64,000 nt of DNA from PNON01 sp963757065 (GTDB taxonomy: Bacteria; Chloroflexota; Anaerolineae; Anaerolineales; Anaerolineaceae). Positions 10,234 to 18,763 of the stretch are shown piece by piece (positions within the stretch are counted from its first letter, which is position 1; each line of letters starts with the position of its first letter). The stretch covers positions 1-64,000 of the forward strand of contig CAVWQC010000008.1 of NCBI GenBank assembly GCA_963757065.1, in the 5' to 3' direction. The notes beneath the pieces are model-generated. The model worked only from the letters and a program-made list of their open reading frames with translations. It was not told the DNA's origin and searched no databases. Both the position numbers and the translations under genes were made by a program.

Positions 10234-11061
10234 TCATTTTCTATTTTCGTAAATAATAGTGTAAACATCTTTGCTGTTCCACCCGGAAAGGGCTGCCACC
10301 TCTTTGGCAAGTATCCGTGCCTGAAAAGGCTCTTCCATTCGCCGGCGGACTTCACCTTCTACTTCTTCTTGTGGCCAGAGTTCCTGATCTGTATTGGTCA
10401 CTCCCTCAACGATCAATGTGAACTCCCCTCTCGGCTCATGGGTAAGGAAGTATTCGTCGGCCCCTTCCAGATCCAACCGGATAAATTCTTCAAACTTCTT
10501 TGTCATTTCGCGACATAGAACGATTTTTCTGTTACCCAATGCTTGACGTAAATCCACCAGTGCATCCACCAGGCGATGCGGCGTTTCAAGCATTACCAGG
10601 GTGTATGGGTGAGCTTCTATCTCGTGCAGCAACTTCAGGCGTTCCGTATGCTTGCGAGGCAGGTATCCAACATATAAAAATCGATCTGTGGGTAGACCGG
10701 AAGCAGTCAAAGCAGCAAGTGGTGCCGATGGTCCCGGAATGGGTATTACACGAATTCCCCTCAGTACAGCTTCCTTCACAATCTCGTAACCTGGATCATT
10801 CAAGGCAGGTGTTCCGGCATCAGACACAATCGCCAGATCATGATCCGCCATGTATTCAACCAGGGAGTTTGTTTTTGTCTCTTTGTTATACTCGTGGTAA
10901 CTGGTTAATTTCGTATGGATGTCAAAGTGGGACAATAAATTCATCGTTTGACGGGTATCTTCTGCCGCAATCAGGTCCACAGATTTGAGTACTTCAATTG
11001 CCCTGAAGGTGATGTCTTGTAGATTCCCGATCGGAGTAGCTACCAGATAAAGTGACCCCAT
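10234..11061 (-). CDS. rsmI: 16S rRNA (cytidine1402-2'-O)-methyltransferase
   Basis: A tetrapyrrole-methylase-fold enzyme that uses S-adenosylmethionine to methylate the ribose of C1402 in the decoding centre. Visible family motifs: LYLVATPIGNLQDIT at the start, AEDTRQT, SDAGTPALNDPG and the SAM loop PIPGPSAPLAAL. The length (275 residues) is normal. Its start codon overlaps by one base the stop of the upstream lipoprotein gene (TAATG), so translation is probably coupled. Confidence 0.93.
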   Translation of the reverse strand: MGSLYLVATPIGNLQDITFRAIEVLKSVDLIAAEDTRQTMNLLSHFDIHTKLTSYHEYNKETKTNSLVEYMADHDLAIVSDAGTPALNDPGYEIVKEAVLRGIRVIPIPGPSAPLAALTASGLPTDRFLYVGYLPRKHTERLKLLHEIEAHPYTLVMLETPHRLVDALVDLRQALGNRKIVLCREMTKKFEEFIRLDLEGADEYFLTHEPRGEFTLIVEGVTNTDQELWPQEEVEGEVRRRMEEPFQARILAKEVAALSGWNSKDVYTIIYENRK

Positions 11062-12065
11062 TAATTACTCCATGTTAATATTTCTAAATCCAGGTTCTGT
11101 CCACCAGAGCCCAGGATCTGAATCCATCCGTTATGGTTGGAATTATCTTTAAAGCAATAATATTTAAATTTGGTATCATTATTTATCTGAATAGCAGATT
11201 CTGTTTTTAATAAATTTACACAGGTATTATAATCTGGCAGACTCGTCAACGGGGAACTGAACCTTGTACTATTCATCGAAGAGATCAGCCCATTTGAAAA
11301 TTTTATATCCGAATTTTGATCATTTCCCAGAGTGATTCCAGCCAATATTACTCCATTACCATCACCTACCTGGATCGTTCCGCTGCTTAGAACTGTAGGA
11401 ATCGGAGTAGCCGTAGGTGTAGGTGTAGAGGTGGGAGTTACAATGTTCGGGACAACTATTCTTACCCAAAATGGCAGGTTCCCGGCAGGTCCAATTCCAA
11501 ATAATTGTCCACTGTTATTTTGCAGCTTCCAATTACTCTGGTAAGTTCCAGGAATACTCGGAGCTGTCATTTCAATGGAAATATCAACCGAACTACCAGA
11601 TGAAACAGCGTGCTCTAATGAATAAGCTCTTTCTCTGGAAAGCTGTTCACCCGAAAACCATACCAGGGTATATCCAGTTGTCCATGTACAATTACCAGCA
11701 TTGTGTAAACGCCAAATTTTTACAAAGGATTCCCCTGGAGGAATGCTTGTATCATCGGGTATCGTCACATCAATTGGATTACCAGGTTGAACCCGGTCAC
11801 AGACTGCGGTTGGTGCTGGCATGGATGGAAGTAGCGTCTGTGAAAGCTTTGTTGGGGTTACTGTAGCAGGACTGGGGGTTACCGATGTGGGGTAAGGCGT
11901 TCCTAATGCGGCTCCCGTTTGGAGTGGCTGCATGGTAAGGATCTCAGCTTGAATTGTCTCATATGCCTGAGTAATATTGGGGGTGGCTGTAATTGGCCCA
12001 TACAGTGGAAAATTACATGCAGTTAAAAGTAGAGCCAGTATTATATAAATTAATGATTTCTTCAT
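11061..12065 (-). CDS. Lipoprotein with an NBR1-type Ig-like domain
   Basis: Predicted surface lipoprotein: signal peptide with lipobox LLTAC (Cys about residue 17), then a long Thr/Pro-rich linker. The central domain (about residues 95-205; SFVKIWRLHNAGNCTW, then PGTYQSNWKLQN) matches the Ig-like fold first described in human NBR1 and common in Chloroflexota lipoproteins. A second Pro/Thr linker and a C-terminal domain of unknown type follow. It is the first gene of the set with rsmI and the PGI/PMI gene. Ligand and role are unknown. Confidence 0.8.
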   Translation of the reverse strand: MKKSLIYIILALLLTACNFPLYGPITATPNITQAYETIQAEILTMQPLQTGAALGTPYPTSVTPSPATVTPTKLSQTLLPSMPAPTAVCDRVQPGNPIDVTIPDDTSIPPGESFVKIWRLHNAGNCTWTTGYTLVWFSGEQLSRERAYSLEHAVSSGSSVDISIEMTAPSIPGTYQSNWKLQNNSGQLFGIGPAGNLPFWVRIVVPNIVTPTSTPTPTATPIPTVLSSGTIQVGDGNGVILAGITLGNDQNSDIKFSNGLISSMNSTRFSSPLTSLPDYNTCVNLLKTESAIQINNDTKFKYYCFKDNSNHNGWIQILGSGGQNLDLEILTWSN

Positions 12066-12209
12066 AGTTTATTCAATTCTACCGCAAAATCGCAATGGAA
12101 TTGAACGACACTAATATATAGGTCACTTTTAATTCTAATCAGGAAAGGAAATGATCGAATTTTTCAGAATATCAACATTCAGATTCAATGACTTTTGTAT
12201 AGGAGATAA

Positions 12210-14270
12210 TCAAATAAACTTCTGTCTGAGTTTGGCACTTGCGAGATCCATTATTGCCACAATGAATACAATTGCCAGGATAACAGTTCCAGCCTTATGA
12301 TATTGTAAGCTGCCAAAGAAGGTCGAAAGCATTAGCCCAATTCCACCACCACCTGCAAATCCAATGATTGTAGCCATGCGGATATTAATATCCCATTGAT
12401 AGATCAAGTAAGATAAAAATGGCGGAACAATTTGTGGAACAACTGCATACATGATCGATTGCATCTTATTCGCGCCAGTGGATGTAACTGCTTCGATGGT
12501 CCCCGTATCGATATTTTCAATAGCCTCAGAAAAGAGCTTCCCCATTAATGCAAACGTGGTGATGGATAGAGCGAGCATGCCAGCAAAAGGTCCAATACCT
12601 ACCCAGAACACAAATATTGCCACATAAAGTAATGCTTCGATTGACCTGAGTACATTAAAAACCGATCGGGTAAGGTAAAAAATCCATGCTGAAAACGCAC
12701 TTTTGCCGGTAAGATTTTTAGCCGCAAGAAAGCTGAAAGGAATTGCTAATAACCCACCCAATGTTGTTGCCATAAAAGCTTGCATTGTGGTGACGATCAA
12801 TTCCCGGACAACATTGTTTACAACTTTGGGTGATAGATCAATTAAAATAAAATCCTTTAGCAAACGCCCAAAGGTCGGACCAGGATCGAATAGGTTCTTT
12901 AAATTAACCTTGGTGATCTCCCAACAATAGAGGAAAACAACAATTCCCAGAAGGATATAGAAAATATTACGTACTTTTTTCCAGGTAGGTATTTTATCAA
13001 CACTCTTGGGTTGGTCTTTCAGAATATTAAATCGCCATTTGCTGCTTACATAATCAACAATAATGATCACCACAGCCACTGCCCATAATGCCGCTGCATA
13101 CTGTTGATACCCACCCATCCTGATGGTTTCGAGAACAAAGAAACCAATTCCACCACCAGCCACAAAACCGATGACTGTCGCTGATCGCATATTGATATCC
13201 CAGCGAAGGAGAGTATAGGAGAGAAATGAAGGGATGACCTGAGGAACAACCGCATAACGAATAACCTGGAAGAAATTTCCACCAGCAGCCTCGACTGCTT
13301 CTACAGGACCTGGATCGATATGTTCAATTTCCTCAGATAATAGCTTTGCCAGGGCAGCAATAGAGTGAATCGTAAGGGCTATCACTCCAGCGAAAGAGCC
13401 TAACCCCACCCAAACGATAATGATCAACCCCCAAACGACAGTATCCACTGCCCGGACAATATTGAGTATTGTCCGTGAAATGTAGTATATAACCTTTCCA
13501 CCCGGTACTTTCTCCATAATATTATGGGCAGCAATGAAGCTGATTGGAAATGCCAGGAGGGTAGAAAATAATGTCGCCAGCAATCCAATGGCGATCGTTT
13601 CGATGATCTTTCCAGTTTCAAATCCGGGGATACGCTGGTTTTTAGTGGCTTTTCCAAAAAGGACTGCCCAGGACGAGGCTGTAACAGTACCTTCTTGTCC
13701 AAAGATCTGGCCTACATTAGAACTTACATAAACATTCGGCGCTTCTTTGCCAGATATTTTTGCTGTTGAATAATTCCATAAACATTTCCATCCACAGACG
13801 ACCACTTTGTCGCCTTCTGTGGTCGAGAAAAAATCTGGATTTACAAGCTTAGTCATGACGACTTTCGCATCATTGAAGCGGGTAACGAGCCGATCAAGTT
13901 TCACGCCAGTCACAGACCAACCAATTACATATAAAATAATTGCCGCGGATAAAAACGCAATGAATAAAGGTGACTTTTTATTTTTCGAGAATAATTGTGC
14001 GTCAAATATGTTCCAAACATAAAATAGAACAAACGGGATGAGTAACCAATTGAAGGATATTTCTTCATTGACTTGGATTTTCCCGATTTTATAATTTACA
14101 TATGCCCAGTTGACTAAAAAACCAAGGACAAAAGCGAAGAGCAATATGGTTATTCCTCTCCAAGTCCTTTTTTGGATGACCTGTCCAGACCCTGGAATTA
14201 TGATGGAAAGATATGGGGCATAGGTTTGTACGATATTCAATTTAGGTTTCTGTGAAGTTTCAGAATTCAT
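12210..14270 (-). CDS. phnE: Phosphonate-type ABC permease, two PhnE domains fused
   Basis: Inner-membrane permease of 686 residues in which two PhnE-like units are joined. The first conserved unit lies around residues 215-390, with coupling loop EAVEAAGGNFFQVIRYAVVP; the second around residues 490-680, with EAVTSTGANKMQSIMYAVVP. An N-terminal region with several membrane helices and an external loop precedes them. One polypeptide could therefore supply the whole transmembrane dimer. It is the last gene of phnD-phnC-phnE on the minus strand. Substrate could be phosphonate, phosphite or phosphate ester; no C-P lyase gene is nearby to decide. Confidence 0.88.
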   Translation of the reverse strand: MNSETSQKPKLNIVQTYAPYLSIIIPGSGQVIQKRTWRGITILLFAFVLGFLVNWAYVNYKIGKIQVNEEISFNWLLIPFVLFYVWNIFDAQLFSKNKKSPLFIAFLSAAIILYVIGWSVTGVKLDRLVTRFNDAKVVMTKLVNPDFFSTTEGDKVVVCGWKCLWNYSTAKISGKEAPNVYVSSNVGQIFGQEGTVTASSWAVLFGKATKNQRIPGFETGKIIETIAIGLLATLFSTLLAFPISFIAAHNIMEKVPGGKVIYYISRTILNIVRAVDTVVWGLIIIVWVGLGSFAGVIALTIHSIAALAKLLSEEIEHIDPGPVEAVEAAGGNFFQVIRYAVVPQVIPSFLSYTLLRWDINMRSATVIGFVAGGGIGFFVLETIRMGGYQQYAAALWAVAVVIIIVDYVSSKWRFNILKDQPKSVDKIPTWKKVRNIFYILLGIVVFLYCWEITKVNLKNLFDPGPTFGRLLKDFILIDLSPKVVNNVVRELIVTTMQAFMATTLGGLLAIPFSFLAAKNLTGKSAFSAWIFYLTRSVFNVLRSIEALLYVAIFVFWVGIGPFAGMLALSITTFALMGKLFSEAIENIDTGTIEAVTSTGANKMQSIMYAVVPQIVPPFLSYLIYQWDINIRMATIIGFAGGGGIGLMLSTFFGSLQYHKAGTVILAIVFIVAIMDLASAKLRQKFI

Positions 14271-14304
14271 TATTCTTATCTCATTTCAATGTGTTTTTGA
14301 GATA

Positions 14305-15063
14305 TCAAATTACTTCGATTCTTTCAGCATCTTTACCATAGATCTGCTTAAACTGGACATCATCAATTTCCTTCGGTAAGCCCTCAAATACCAAATAACC
14401 GTCTTTTAGAGCAATTGCCCTGGTGGCGTAGCGATGGACCAGGTCAAGGAAATGCAAGCTGCAGATGACGGTCATCCCGAATTCCTTATTCAACTTTTCA
14501 AGGTATTTAAGAATTGAATGTGCGAGAACTGGATCCAGAGACGCAACTGGTTCATCTGCAAGTATCAGTTTTGGTTCCTGCATTAATGCTCTGGCGATCC
14601 CAACCCGCTGCTGCTGTCCACCGGACAGTGAATCAGCGCGGACATCTATTTTTTCCTCCAGGCCGACCATCTCCAAATTCTTCTTAACTCTTTCATGATC
14701 TTCTTTCGAAAATACATGAAACAAACTTGGTAGTGTAGAAACATAACCAAGTCTACCCGTGAGAACATTGGTTTTAACTGAGGATCTTTTTACCAGGTTA
14801 AATTGTTGGAAAATCATACCGATCTGCCGTCGAATATTACGGATCTCTTTTCCAGCAGCCGCGGTAATATCGGTATCATTCCAGGTGATCTTACCTGATG
14901 TTGGTTCGATCAACCTATTAATACACCGAAGTAAGGTGGATTTTCCTGAGCCACTTAAACCAATTACGGCCAGGAATTCTCCCTCCTGAACTTCAAAGCT
15001 AACACCATTTAATGCCTGTGTCCCATTTGGATAAGTTTTACATAGATTTTCAATTTTTAGCAT
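14305..15063 (-). CDS. phnC: Phosphonate-type ABC importer ATPase
   Basis: ATP-binding subunit of the importer. Walker A GLSGSGKSTLLR, Q-loop MIFQQFNLV, signature LSGGQQQRVGIARAL, Walker B LILADEP and the switch His in CSLHFLDL are all present. The PhnC-specific lid segment TNVLTGRLGY fits the phosphonate family. ATG at 15063 is preferred over the TTG at 15075, although neither has a strong ribosome site. It is separated from phnD by a perfect hairpin and is followed 34 bases on by the permease. Confidence 0.92.
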   Translation of the reverse strand: MLKIENLCKTYPNGTQALNGVSFEVQEGEFLAVIGLSGSGKSTLLRCINRLIEPTSGKITWNDTDITAAAGKEIRNIRRQIGMIFQQFNLVKRSSVKTNVLTGRLGYVSTLPSLFHVFSKEDHERVKKNLEMVGLEEKIDVRADSLSGGQQQRVGIARALMQEPKLILADEPVASLDPVLAHSILKYLEKLNKEFGMTVICSLHFLDLVHRYATRAIALKDGYLVFEGLPKEIDDVQFKQIYGKDAERIEVI

Positions 15064-15133
15064 TTGGGTTACCAACCGTGGAATAAGATTAGGTCTTTAT
15101 TATATACAATAAAACGAATAATACCAATTAATT

Positions 15134-15173
15134 AAAAAAAACTGGCAGGTCGATCGACCTGCCAGTTTTTTTT
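15134..15173 (-). terminator. Perfect 40-base palindrome between phnD and phnC
   Basis: A 20-bp inverted repeat with A8 and T8 ends, perfectly symmetrical, sits 3 bases after the phnD stop. It can act as a terminator in both directions. As phnC and phnE lie beyond it, it probably lowers their expression relative to the binding protein. Confidence 0.85.
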
Positions 15174-15176
15174 ACT

Positions 15177-16235
15177 TTACTTTACTAAAGAAGCAGGATC
15201 AACACCTGCAGCTTTCATTGTTTCAGCAAATGCATCATAGAAATCAGGTTGAATTTCAACCAGACCGTTGATATTGTATAAGTTCTTCAACAACGTTTTT
15301 CCTTCTTCATCGAGAGCAAGTTTCAAGAATGCATCGACAATTGTCTTTCTCAATGTAGGATCAAAATTCGGTACAAATTGGATACCGTCATTGGGGATCG
15401 GGTCGGTATCATAGAATACAACAACTTTTTCCATGATATCAGGATAGGTTGCAGCGAGGTCGGCAGAAGCGTCGGTGCGGATGTCAATATAGGTTACGCC
15501 GGCATCACAGTCGCCTTTATAGACAGCAATACCAACGTTTGGATGTGAACCAGCATTCGTGGCTGTAACATCCCCAGCTTCGGCATCGATCCCATTGGCT
15601 TTAAGAATGATATTGGGAACAATATAACCAGAAGTGGAGTTGGGGTCAACAAAGCAGAAAGTCTTGCCTTTCAAATCAGCAAGTGTTGTAATTCCGGAGT
15701 TTGCCTGGGTAATAAATTGGCCACGATAGTATGGCTGCATGGTCCCAGCGAGATCCTTGTCAGGGCTAATTTCATTTACAGCAAGTTTGCGGACTGAAGC
15801 AAGAGCCGGGTCAATACCATACTTTGCATCGGCAAGTAGAACAGAGAATGTATTCAAGAAACCAATCTGTGCCTTCTCTGCACCCATGGCTTCAATTGAA
15901 GCAGCGAAACTGGTTCCCACTTCGATCTGGAAGCTTAATCCAGTCTCCTTATTAAGCCAGTCAGCAATACCTTGTCCAGCAAGGGTGATCTTGCCAGCTT
16001 CGCCGGATGGGACAAATGTGATCACGCAGGGTTTATCTGCTGTGCCACAACTAACATAAGGGATGGCTGTTGGCTCTGGTACTGCGGTCGGGGGAACAGC
16101 AGTCGGTGGAACTGCAGTGGGCTCTGCAGGAGCAACTGGTGCTACGGGTGCAGCTGTAGGAGCTGGTGTACAGGCAGATAATGCCATAACAGCAACCATA
16201 ATAACAGCCATTACGATATACAACTTTGATCTCAT
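15177..16235 (-). CDS. phnD: Phosphate/phosphonate-type ABC substrate-binding lipoprotein
   Basis: Extracytoplasmic binding protein of the PhnD family. A signal peptide with lipobox MALSAC is followed by an Ala/Pro/Thr linker, then a periplasmic-binding fold. The family segment GKTFCFVDPNSTSGYIVPN (about residue 205) binds the phosph(on)ate group, and DAGVTYIDIR follows. Two adjacent ATG codons exist (16238 and 16235); the second has better spacing from the GGAGG at 16241-16245. First gene of the importer; a palindrome upstream may be its operator. The true ligand cannot be read from sequence. Confidence 0.9.
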   Translation of the reverse strand: MRSKLYIVMAVIMVAVMALSACTPAPTAAPVAPVAPAEPTAVPPTAVPPTAVPEPTAIPYVSCGTADKPCVITFVPSGEAGKITLAGQGIADWLNKETGLSFQIEVGTSFAASIEAMGAEKAQIGFLNTFSVLLADAKYGIDPALASVRKLAVNEISPDKDLAGTMQPYYRGQFITQANSGITTLADLKGKTFCFVDPNSTSGYIVPNIILKANGIDAEAGDVTATNAGSHPNVGIAVYKGDCDAGVTYIDIRTDASADLAATYPDIMEKVVVFYDTDPIPNDGIQFVPNFDPTLRKTIVDAFLKLALDEEGKTLLKNLYNINGLVEIQPDFYDAFAETMKAAGVDPASLVK

Positions 16236-16269
16236 CATAACCTCCTTAAGGTTGAAAAGAGAAATTGAA

Positions 16270-16291
16270 ATAATACCTGATCTGGTATTAT
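16270..16291 (-). promoter_or_regulatory. Palindrome upstream of phnD (operator candidate)
   Basis: An 8-bp inverted repeat (ATAATACC / GGTATTAT) with a 6-base spacer, 32 bases before the phnD start and without a T run. It could be a repressor site or a leader hairpin. No regulator gene is adjacent. Confidence 0.4.
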
Positions 16292-16483
16292 CTCCTTCAA
16301 TATTCTACACTTACAAAAAAGTGAACGCAAGTCGAATTTGTTTTTTGTTCAATATTTTAAGAATCTTGTAGTGTTCTTATGGATAATTTACAAATTTGGT
16401 GGATATATTAAAGACATTTCTATTTCTTTTCTAACAAAAATAAAATATGCAGGTGATATACTTATGAAATTCGGAGGATAAAA

Positions 16484-16750
16484 ATGTCTAAAAAAGATAA
16501 GAAAAAAATGAAAGAAGAAGCATTCAATTACGAGGATGAGGAATGCGAATGCGGTTCTGAGTCATGTTCCTGCGGTTGCCATGAACATCATCACGGTGGT
16601 GGTTGTGATTGTGGTGAAGAACAGGGTTTTGAACGCCAATTCTATACCCGCGAAGAGAAAATTGAGATGTTAGAAGAATACTTAAAGGATCTCAAGGCTG
16701 AGCAAAAAGGTGTAGAAGAAGCGTTGGAAGAATTAAGAAAAGAAAGTTAA
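16484..16750 (+). CDS. Small Cys/His-rich protein with C-terminal coiled coil
   Basis: An 88-residue protein of unknown function. The N-terminus is Lys-rich. Residues about 20-47 form a dense metal-site candidate (ECECGSESCSCGC, HEHHHGGGC, DCGEE) with 8 Cys and 4 His. Residues about 52-88 are a charged amphipathic helix (EEKIEMLEEYLKDLKAEQ) predicted to form a coiled coil. GGAGG lies 6 bases before the ATG, supporting real translation. It is divergent from phnD and convergent with the next gene. Metal binding or chaperoning is inferred from composition only. Confidence 0.75.
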   Translation: MSKKDKKKMKEEAFNYEDEECECGSESCSCGCHEHHHGGGCDCGEEQGFERQFYTREEKIEMLEEYLKDLKAEQKGVEEALEELRKES

Positions 16751-16756
16751 ATGGGA

Positions 16757-17342
16757 TTACAGGAGTACGACCTTTGCCTGGATATCCTCATGATTCTCCA
16801 GGCGAAGGATTCCTATAGAAGGGTGCGGATCGTGAGGGGATTCTGTGCAAGCTGCCCCGGGATTAAAATATAGAACACCATTAATCCAGCGGATAAAAGC
16901 TGAATGTGTATGCCCAAATAATTTGATCTTTGCGTCCGGGAAAAGCGAATCAAGTAATAGACGGTATCTATTAAATCGGAAGCCAACTGCAATATAATGG
17001 ATCTTTTCTAATAGATATTCAAGCAGGCGACCATGACCGTGTGTCAGACCGATCTTTACTCCAGTCGACATCCAATTCGATGGCGAAAGGAATATTGTTT
17101 AAAAGGGCAAAATCGCGATTTCCCCGGACTACAAAAACTTTAGCTATTTGATTTAGATCAGTAATAATTCTGAAATCTGAAATATCACCAAGATGAAGGA
17201 TAATTTGTACCTTTTCACGTTGAAAGATTTGAATGATGGCCGGATTCAACTGGCTTGATCTACCGCTGATATGTGTATCAGATAGTACGCCAATAGAACA
17301 GGGAAATTTTATTTGAATTGATTCGCGATGGACTTGGATCAT
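16757..17342 (-). CDS. YfcE/MJ0936-type metallophosphoesterase, one frameshift
   Basis: A small calcineurin-fold phosphodiesterase. Metal-binding motifs in order: GVLSDTHI, HLGDISDF, VRGNRDF, GLTHGHG and FGHTHSA. The first part ends in a wrong frame after the VRGNRDF region; one extra base near 17066-17072 must be removed so that ELDVD continues into GVKIGLTHGHG. The length after repair (about 194 residues) is typical. The substrate in this family is usually a cyclic or model phosphodiester and cannot be given here. It is divergent from rplU. Confidence 0.82.
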
Positions 17343-17428
17343 ATTTTTTTAAGTATAACTGAATATTCACCCCATGTTTGGGCCTTGAATATCCCACTTT
17401 CAACCTGATATGTCTTGTGTAATACATG

Positions 17429-17458
17429 TTGACAATTTAGGATGGGATGCTTTATAAT
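17429..17458 (+). promoter_or_regulatory. Consensus promoter of the rplU operon
   Basis: TTGACA (17429-17434) and TATAAT (17453-17458) with an 18-base spacer, both perfect. The 115-base leader that follows contains a small hairpin at 17488-17508 (GGGGTACA with TGTA, bulge, CCCC), possibly an L21-leader control element. Confidence 0.85.
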
Positions 17459-17572
17459 AGACAACACCGTGCCCTGGCTGGTTTGCTGGGGTACATATAT
17501 GTATCCCCAACTTCCCCATGAACGGGCGAGTATCGCGTGGATTATGGCGAAGTGAAGATTGGAGAAAAAGGA

Positions 17573-17890
17573 ATGAAGTACGCTATTGTTGAAAGTGGCG
17601 GCAAACAATTTAAAGCCGTCGAGGGCAGCATGATAGAAGTAGATCTGTTGCCAGTCGAAGAAGGAACGAAATTAGTTCTTGAAAACGTTTTGATGCTGGT
17701 GGATGAAGATAAGATCTCAGTAGGAACCCCATATTTAAAAAATGTATCTATAAAAGCAAATGTGGCTGAACATTTTAAGGGTCCTAAAGTGATCATATTC
17801 AAATACCGCCCTAAAAAACGAATTCGTGTTAAAACCGGGCATCGCCAAAAATATACACGTTTACTGATTGAATCAATTTCTGTGGAGTAA
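17573..17890 (+). CDS. rplU: 50S ribosomal protein L21
   Basis: Ribosomal large-subunit protein of 105 residues that binds 23S rRNA. Typical start MKYAIVESGGKQFK, the middle LLPVEEGTKLVLENVLM and the end KRIRVKTGHRQKYTRL are diagnostic. ATG at 17573 is chosen over an upstream in-frame start because GGAG (17561) and AAGGA lie just before it. It is followed 5 bases later by rpmA. Confidence 0.97.
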   Translation: MKYAIVESGGKQFKAVEGSMIEVDLLPVEEGTKLVLENVLMLVDEDKISVGTPYLKNVSIKANVAEHFKGPKVIIFKYRPKKRIRVKTGHRQKYTRLLIESISVE

Positions 17891-17895
17891 GACAA

Positions 17896-18159
17896 ATGGC
17901 ACATAAAAAAGGTGGCGGTTCATCCCGCAACGGTCGAGATAGTAATGCTCAAAGGCTGGGAGTAAAAAAATATGCCGGTGAAATTGTTCTTTCCGGAAAT
18001 ATTATTGTTCGCCAGCGTGGTACTCATATCAAACCGGGATTAAATATTGGTGTAGGCAAAGACGATACTCTATTCGCAACGGCTCCCGGAATTGTTGAAT
18101 TCCAGACTTTACCTGACGGAAGAAAACGCGTTAGCATTGTTACACAACCGCAGGACTAA
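17896..18159 (+). CDS. rpmA: 50S ribosomal protein L27
   Basis: An 87-residue ribosomal protein near the peptidyl transferase centre. The start MAHKKGGGSSRNGRDS is diagnostic and shows no cleavable N-terminal extension of the Firmicutes type. The order rplU-rpmA is conserved in bacteria. Confidence 0.97.
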   Translation: MAHKKGGGSSRNGRDSNAQRLGVKKYAGEIVLSGNIIVRQRGTHIKPGLNIGVGKDDTLFATAPGIVEFQTLPDGRKRVSIVTQPQD

Positions 18160-18198
18160 CTTGCTGGTTCCCTGCGGGGAGAGGATTGAAAAACAGAA

Positions 18199-18675
18199 AT
18201 GAAAAAAGACATCCATCCAAACTATTTTCCAGATGCCCAGGTTATTTGTGCTTGTGGCAATACCTGGACAACCGGTTCTACAAAAAAAATCATTCATACA
18301 GAAGTTTGTTCCAAATGTCACCCTTTCTTTACCGGTCAACAACAAAGATTGATCGATATTGAAGGACAGGTGGATCGCTTCTATAAGAAATTACAGGCAC
18401 GGCAAAGTTTCGCTGATCAGAAGACTTCCCGCGAAAACGAACGCACATCTCCAGACAGACCGATCGTTGAACTTGAGTTGACAGCCCGTGCAATTGCTGC
18501 ACTTGAAAAAGTTGAGATCACCAACTTTGGACAATTTATTGCCAAATTGGGTGAAGGTGAAGCTGCAGTCCTGGCAATCGAAGGATTTGGACGTAAATCA
18601 TTGATTGATTCAAAGAAAAAACTACGATCAATGGGTTATGAACTTCCCGCAGCAGCTGATGAGATCGCTGTCTGA
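18199..18675 (+). CDS. rpmE: 50S ribosomal protein L31 fused to an RNA polymerase alpha-CTD-like domain
   Basis: Residues 1-70 are a zinc-type L31: start MKKDIHPNYFPDAQVICACG, then VCSKCHPFFTG, giving a CxC and CxxC zinc site. L31 normally ends near residue 70-85. Here a linker leads into a second domain (about residues 95-152) that aligns with the C-terminal domain of RNA polymerase alpha: VELELTARAIAALEKVEI, then IEGFGRKSLIDSKKKL and a final GYEL. In alpha this helix-hairpin-helix fold binds DNA and activators. The fusion reads through cleanly without a frame break. Function of the extra domain is unknown. Confidence 0.9.
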   Translation: MKKDIHPNYFPDAQVICACGNTWTTGSTKKIIHTEVCSKCHPFFTGQQQRLIDIEGQVDRFYKKLQARQSFADQKTSRENERTSPDRPIVELELTARAIAALEKVEITNFGQFIAKLGEGEAAVLAIEGFGRKSLIDSKKKLRSMGYELPAAADEIAV

Positions 18676-18707
18676 TATTGTTGTAACCAATAAATTCATG
18701 TACACTT

Positions 18708-18737
18708 AACAGGCAGATGCTTTAGCATCTGCCTGTT
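18708..18737 (+). terminator. Terminator of the ribosomal protein operon
   Basis: A perfect 13-bp stem (AACAGGCAGATGC and its complement) with a 4-base loop (TTTA), followed by a T-rich tract, 32 bases after the rpmE stop. Confidence 0.85.
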
Positions 18738-18763
18738 GTAATTTTATTATTAAAGGTGAGGAT

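Noticed and set aside
17339..17608. Minus-strand open frame over the rplU promoter
   Set aside because: It covers a perfect promoter, the leader and the start of rplU and shows no protein-like features.
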